Positions 5,786 through 9,099 of a stretch of 9,099 nucleotides of DNA are shown piece by piece. Below the pieces are notes generated by a model. It was not told the DNA's origin and made no database searches. It saw only the letters and a program-made list of their open reading frames with translations. Positions within the stretch are counted from its first letter, which is position 1. Each line of letters begins with the position of its first letter. The position numbers and the translations under genes were made by a program. This stretch comes from Atopobium sp. (GTDB lineage: Bacteria; Actinomycetota; Coriobacteriia; Coriobacteriales; Atopobiaceae), in assembly GCA_015259045.1 (NCBI GenBank), contig JABZHD010000033.1, positions 1 through 9,099 of the forward strand, written 5' to 3'.

Positions 5786-7798
5786 TTATTCCACAAGTGC
5801 CAAATCAATCTGACCACGAGCCACATTTACGCCAGAAATCTTCACGCGCACACGTCCACCAATACGATACGTTTTGCCTGTTGATTCCCCTATCAACGCC
5901 AACGTCTCCTGGTCATACACGTACCATTCGTGGCCCAAATCCCTCACGGCGAGAAGCCCGTCAGCGTAGGTATCGTCCAGCGTAATGAAGAGACCGAAGC
6001 GCTCGCAGCCGTCAATGGTTCCCCACGTTTCTTCTCCCAGACGGCTCTGATAGTACTCAGCTAGCTTGATCTTTTGCGTCGCACGAGCTGCTGCATCTGC
6101 CTTGCGCTCCTGCTCAGAGCAGGTGCTACAGATATCTGGAAGCGCGCTGAGCTCTGCGCGAGACGCCGTCTGTCCGCGGAGCAAACGCTTGAGTGTGCGA
6201 TGAACTATCACGTCAGGATAGCGCCTGATTGGCGAGGTAAAGTGGCAGTACGCATCCGCTCCCAGGGCAAAGTGCCCTTGATTAGTTGGCAGATAGATAG
6301 CTCGTTTTTGGGCCCTGAGCAGCTGTGCATTTACCACACGAGAATAACGTGTGCCGTGGACCGACTCCAGCGCTTCTTGCAATGCCGTCTGATCGCCAAT
6401 GGCAATACGAGATGCAACATCTGGCTCAAGAGCACCCATCGCCACAAGTGGAGTAACCGCAAGCTTAAGTGACTCTGGAGAAGGCTGCTCATGCACGCGA
6501 TATGCTGACTCCAGGTCATGCTGGCTGAGCATGTGCGCGACGCTCTCATTTGCTGCAAGCATTGCTTCCTCAATGAGCCCCGTTGCTTGGGTGCGCTCGC
6601 GCACCGACACGCCAGTAGGCTTGTTATCCTGGTCAAGCACTACGCGCGTCTCTACGCTTTCAAAATCTACTGAGCCGCGTTTCTCGCGAATTTCTTCTCT
6701 TAGTGCTCGGATTTGATTGAGCACGGTAATCATTTCTTTGATTGCGCCAGCATCTTCTCTAGGCACAACGGAGTCAAGTGCCGCGGCGTCTCCTTGCAGA
6801 TAGCTATCTACCTGGTCGTAGCTGAGTCTTGCTCGTGAACGAATGACGGAATTCATGGCCGTTGCACCAAGAATCTTGCCCGAGCTGCTCAGCTTCATCT
6901 TTACCGACATGGCCAGCCTATCTTCAGCTGGTCGCAGAGAACACACGTCATTGCAGAGCTTTTCTGGCAACATGGGCAGCACGCGGTCCACTAAATATGC
7001 CGAGCAGGTGCGCATGCGAGCTTCCAGGTCAATGGGAGAATCCCAGTTCACATAGTGAGCCACGTCTGCAATGTGAACCCACAGCTCAAAGCCACCGTCT
7101 TCAAGCTTGCGCGCGCCAACGGCGTCATCAAAATCTTTAGCATCTGCTGGGTCTACGGTGATGCACAGCTCTTCTCGCAAATCGTGTCTTGAAGAGTCTT
7201 CTGCAAGGGCTTTATCTGCGTCAACGGAGATTTTCTCGGCTTGTCTCAGCGCTTTGATAGGAAATTCCGTTGCCAAACCATACGAAGCAATAGTTGCCTC
7301 AACGTTCATGTCCAGATCTTCGGCTGATCCCACGCGGCGCTCGATAGTGACTACAGCAGCGCTTTTACGCGTTGGATACTCTGTGATGCGCGCGACAACC
7401 ACGTTGCCCTCAAAAACGTAATGACGTCCAACAGAAGGATCTTCGGGAAGCACAAAGAAATCTCGCTGAATTCGACTATCCAGCGGCACCACAGCGCCAA
7501 GTGGACCAGCGTCGTGGTAGATGCCCAAAAACGTCTGAGTAGCTCGAGTAAGCACAAAACGCACGTTAGCCAGAGGAGTCTTTCCCTTGGCCGAGACAAG
7601 CGAAACCTGAACCTCGTCTCCGTGCATTGCCTCATGAATCCCGTGCTTGGCCAGCGCATACGTACCCTCAGGGGTGCTTACGGTAGCAACTCCTGGGCGA
7701 GAAAGACTCAGCGTGCCTGTAAGCAACGCCGATGGTCGCTTTGAGACTTTTGCACGCCCCTGACGACGATTTCCTTTATGTATGCGTTTTCTAGCCAA
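5786..7798 (-). CDS. rnr: Ribonuclease R (RNB-family 3'-5' exoribonuclease)
   Basis: A 670-residue RNase R-type enzyme that degrades structured RNA from the 3' end, releasing 5'-monophosphates; it is the nuclease that clears mRNA released by trans-translation. Order of parts: basic N-terminus (ARKRIHKGNRRQGRAKVSKRP), two cold-shock domains (about 25-150), RNB catalytic domain from about 205, and a C-terminal S1 domain (last 85 residues, GTIDGCERFGLFITLDD). The catalytic motif DPADAKDFDDA is at about 216-226, with D216, D222, D224 and D225 as the metal ligands. It lacks the N-terminal winged helix and the lysine-rich tail of the 813-residue E. coli enzyme. The TTG start at 7798 has AGGAGG 4 nt upstream; the frame stays open to 7993, but that part is repeat-derived leader. 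It heads the likely rnr-TPR-smpB operon. Confidence 0.94.
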   Translation of the reverse strand: MARKRIHKGNRRQGRAKVSKRPSALLTGTLSLSRPGVATVSTPEGTYALAKHGIHEAMHGDEVQVSLVSAKGKTPLANVRFVLTRATQTFLGIYHDAGPLGAVVPLDSRIQRDFFVLPEDPSVGRHYVFEGNVVVARITEYPTRKSAAVVTIERRVGSAEDLDMNVEATIASYGLATEFPIKALRQAEKISVDADKALAEDSSRHDLREELCITVDPADAKDFDDAVGARKLEDGGFELWVHIADVAHYVNWDSPIDLEARMRTCSAYLVDRVLPMLPEKLCNDVCSLRPAEDRLAMSVKMKLSSSGKILGATAMNSVIRSRARLSYDQVDSYLQGDAAALDSVVPREDAGAIKEMITVLNQIRALREEIREKRGSVDFESVETRVVLDQDNKPTGVSVRERTQATGLIEEAMLAANESVAHMLSQHDLESAYRVHEQPSPESLKLAVTPLVAMGALEPDVASRIAIGDQTALQEALESVHGTRYSRVVNAQLLRAQKRAIYLPTNQGHFALGADAYCHFTSPIRRYPDVIVHRTLKRLLRGQTASRAELSALPDICSTCSEQERKADAAARATQKIKLAEYYQSRLGEETWGTIDGCERFGLFITLDDTYADGLLAVRDLGHEWYVYDQETLALIGESTGKTYRIGGRVRVKISGVNVARGQIDLALVE

Positions 7799-7998
7799 AA
7801 ATCCTCCTGTAGGTAGAAGCCAGCGCCTTTTGCGCTGACCCAATGAATCTTCTGATATGTACCCTAAAGTGCCTTGTGATAGACGATGCACAGATAAGGC
7901 GAGAAGTTCTAAAGATCTCGACGGGTTTCTCGACGAACATCTCGACGGATAGACTTCGGAACCCTCAACGGGTTTCTCGCCACTCCTGTACACAAAAA
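7799..7998 (-). promoter_or_regulatory. Long leader/promoter region of rnr
   Basis: About 200 bp between the upstream gene's terminator and the rnr start. It holds a hairpin CAGCGC/GCGCTG (7821-7826 with 7832-7837) about 25 nt before the start, a strong AGGAGG, and the 12-bp-period array (7912-7982). No convincing -35/-10 pair was found; TACATA near 7855-7863 is a poor -10 candidate. Confidence 0.4.
7912..7982 (-). repeat. 12-bp-period degenerate array upstream of rnr
   Basis: Coding-strand units: TGGCGAGAAACC (7982-7971), CGTTGAGGGTTC (7970-7959), CGAAGTCTATC (7958-7948, 11 nt), CGTCGAGATGTT (7947-7936), CGTCGAGAAACC (7935-7924), CGTCGAGATCTT (7923-7912). The last three share CGTCGAGA exactly; the outer ones are decayed. 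The consensus is about CGTCGAGAAACC. The left end contains the dispersed GGGTTTCTCGCCA 13-mer (7970-7982). Confidence 0.75.
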
Positions 7999-8029
7999 GA
8001 GCCCCTATGCAGAGACTGCATAGGGGCTC
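7994..8029 (-). terminator. Terminator of the amidohydrolase gene
   Basis: A perfect 13-bp stem, GAGCCCCTATGCA (7999-8011) with TGCATAGGGGCTC (8017-8029), and a 5-nt loop, followed on the - strand by five T (7998-7994). It begins about 22 nt past the amidohydrolase stop codon. Confidence 0.93.
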
Positions 8030-8050
8030 CAGAAGGGATTGGTTTACCTC

Positions 8051-9099
8051 TTAGAAGGTGCCGCGAATAACCTCGCTGCCTTCCTTCATGATAACTTCCA
8101 TGTTATCTGGGGTAAGGTCGCGGATGTTGGTAGCAACGTCGCCCTTGACAACCAGGAGGTCAGCAAGCTTGCCAGCCTCGAGGGAGCCAAACTCATCCTC
8201 GTGGTGAACCATCTTTGCGCCGTTAAGAGTAGCAGCCTTGATGGTCTCAAGAACGGTGACGCCAGCCTTCTCAACGAAGTCATACATCTCGTCGATGGTG
8301 ACCCAGCCGTAAGGAGTTACGAAGCTGAAGGAGTCGGAGCCGATGGTGAGGGTGACGCCACGCTCATTAGCAGCACGGAGGTTCTCGTATGTACGGTTGA
8401 GGCCCTTCTCAACAACAGTGTCGCCTGCAAATGCGTCGAGCTCTGGAGTCCACTCTGGTGGATAAGTTCCGTACCAAGTTGGCAGGAAGCCGATGGTAGG
8501 AGTGAAGAAGGTGCCCTGCTCGCACATAAGATCCATGGTCTTTGCGTCAAGCTCGAAGCCGTGAATCATCTGCTCGCAGCCGCAACGGACGGAGTCATAA
8601 GCTGCGGAGAAGCTGTTATAGGAGTGTGACCAAACAGGAATGCCAACCATTGCTGCCTCGTCGCAAACTGCCTTGATCTCCTCGTAGCAGTAGTGCTGAT
8701 CGCGACCGGAGTCCCAGTGCCAAATGCCGCCACCGGTTGCCCAAATCTTGATTGCGTCTGGGTTCTCACGAAGACGACGACGAACTGCCTTACGAAGATC
8801 CCAAGGACCGTCTACCTGATCGCCCCATGGGTGACCATTCTTGGAAATCTCCTGTGGGAGCTGGTGGCAGTCACCGTGACCAGCAACGCGGCAGAAGCCA
8901 AGGCCGGTAGCGTAGATACGTGGTCCCTCCATGACGCCCATGTTAACGAGGTCACGAATTGCGATACCATTGCGGCCAATCTCGCAGACGGTGGTAAGAC
9001 CATGGGAGAGAGCGTCCCAGGACTGCTTGACTGCGCATGCCTGCTTCTGAGCAACGGACTCGATAACCCAGTCGTTATCGTTGTCGGTCAGGTTGCCGG
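8051..9099 (-). CDS. Metal-dependent amidohydrolase, 5' end outside window
   Basis: The frame is open from the right edge to TAA at 8051-8053, giving about 349 C-terminal residues of a gene that starts outside the window. ATG at 8941 is an internal methionine: the frame upstream also fits the family (GLTTVCEIGRNGIAIRDLV). Counted from that methionine, IKIWATGGG carries the likely carboxylated lysine K65, VWSHSYNS the metal-binding H106, MIHGFE H127, and TIGSDSF the catalytic D203. The N-terminal HxH would be beyond the window. The layout matches imidazolonepropionase-like/prolidase-type amidohydrolases; the substrate is not recognisable. The C-terminal part ends in a small beta segment (LADLLVVKGDVATNI..LTPDNMEVIMKEG) normal for the superfamily. 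It has a strong terminator and is separate from rnr. Confidence 0.9.
   Translation of the reverse strand, partial: GNLTDNDNDWVIESVAQKQACAVKQSWDALSHGLTTVCEIGRNGIAIRDLVNMGVMEGPRIYATGLGFCRVAGHGDCHQLPQEISKNGHPWGDQVDGPWDLRKAVRRRLRENPDAIKIWATGGGIWHWDSGRDQHYCYEEIKAVCDEAAMVGIPVWSHSYNSFSAAYDSVRCGCEQMIHGFELDAKTMDLMCEQGTFFTPTIGFLPTWYGTYPPEWTPELDAFAGDTVVEKGLNRTYENLRAANERGVTLTIGSDSFSFVTPYGWVTIDEMYDFVEKAGVTVLETIKAATLNGAKMVHHEDEFGSLEAGKLADLLVVKGDVATNIRDLTPDNMEVIMKEGSEVIRGTF

Noticed and set aside
3066..6689. GTTTCTCGCGA at 3066-3076 and 6679-6689 as further copies of the dispersed 13-mer
   Set aside because: They share only the GTTTCTCGC core, lack the flanking GG and CCA, and both are explained by coding for R-E-K.
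7912..7982. CRISPR array
   Set aside because: The units are 12 bp with no spacers and are degenerate; there are no cas genes.
7799..7993. 65-residue N-terminal extension of RNase R
   Set aside because: The extension is translated from the 12-bp repeat array and hairpin leader, resembles no RNase R domain, and the strong AGGAGG sits downstream of it.

Overview
The window looks like a chromosomal segment from a Coriobacteriia actinobacterium, most likely of the Atopobiaceae (Atopobium, Lancefieldella, Fannyhessea or Olsenella type). The reasons are the moderate G+C of most of it, actinobacterial-looking RNase R and SmpB proteins, and a tmRNA tag ending in ALAA. This placement is inference from overall look; no marker gene fixes the genus.

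Layout. Positions 1-1083 (+ strand, conspicuously G+C rich) hold the end of an AbiEi-type antitoxin gene overlapping an AbiEii nucleotidyltransferase toxin gene, a type IV toxin-antitoxin / abortive-infection pair. A perfect 13-bp hairpin inside a sequence resembling an IS3-family terminal repeat marks the abrupt change to lower G+C. Every gene after that is on the - strand. Read in the direction of transcription from the right edge they are: a truncated metal-dependent amidohydrolase with a strong terminator; RNase R (TTG start); a TPR-like protein; SmpB; rubredoxin; a DUF1275/YoaK membrane protein; tmRNA (ssrA) with its own promoter and terminator; and a metallo-beta-lactamase-fold hydrolase with a terminator.

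How the genes work together. RNase R, SmpB and tmRNA are the three core parts of trans-translation: tmRNA-SmpB rescues stalled ribosomes and RNase R degrades the released defective mRNA. All three lie within about 5.5 kb on one strand. An uncharacterised TPR-type protein sits between rnr and smpB, and its stop codon is 2 nt from the smpB start. It is the best candidate here for an undescribed accessory factor. Rubredoxin is preceded by an extended -10 promoter, a structured leader and a Fur/PerR-like palindrome, suggesting redox or metal control.

Unexplained structure. Short degenerate repeats are concentrated at gene boundaries: a 12-bp-period array in the rnr leader, a second unrelated 12-bp-period array across the DUF1275 stop codon, a 32/33-bp-period repeat across the smpB stop codon, and a dispersed 13-mer (GGGTTTCTCGCCA on +) found three times exactly, next to ssrA, inside the TPR gene and in the rnr leader. 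These are the least explained signals in the window. No CRISPR array, tRNA, rRNA or intact insertion sequence was seen.
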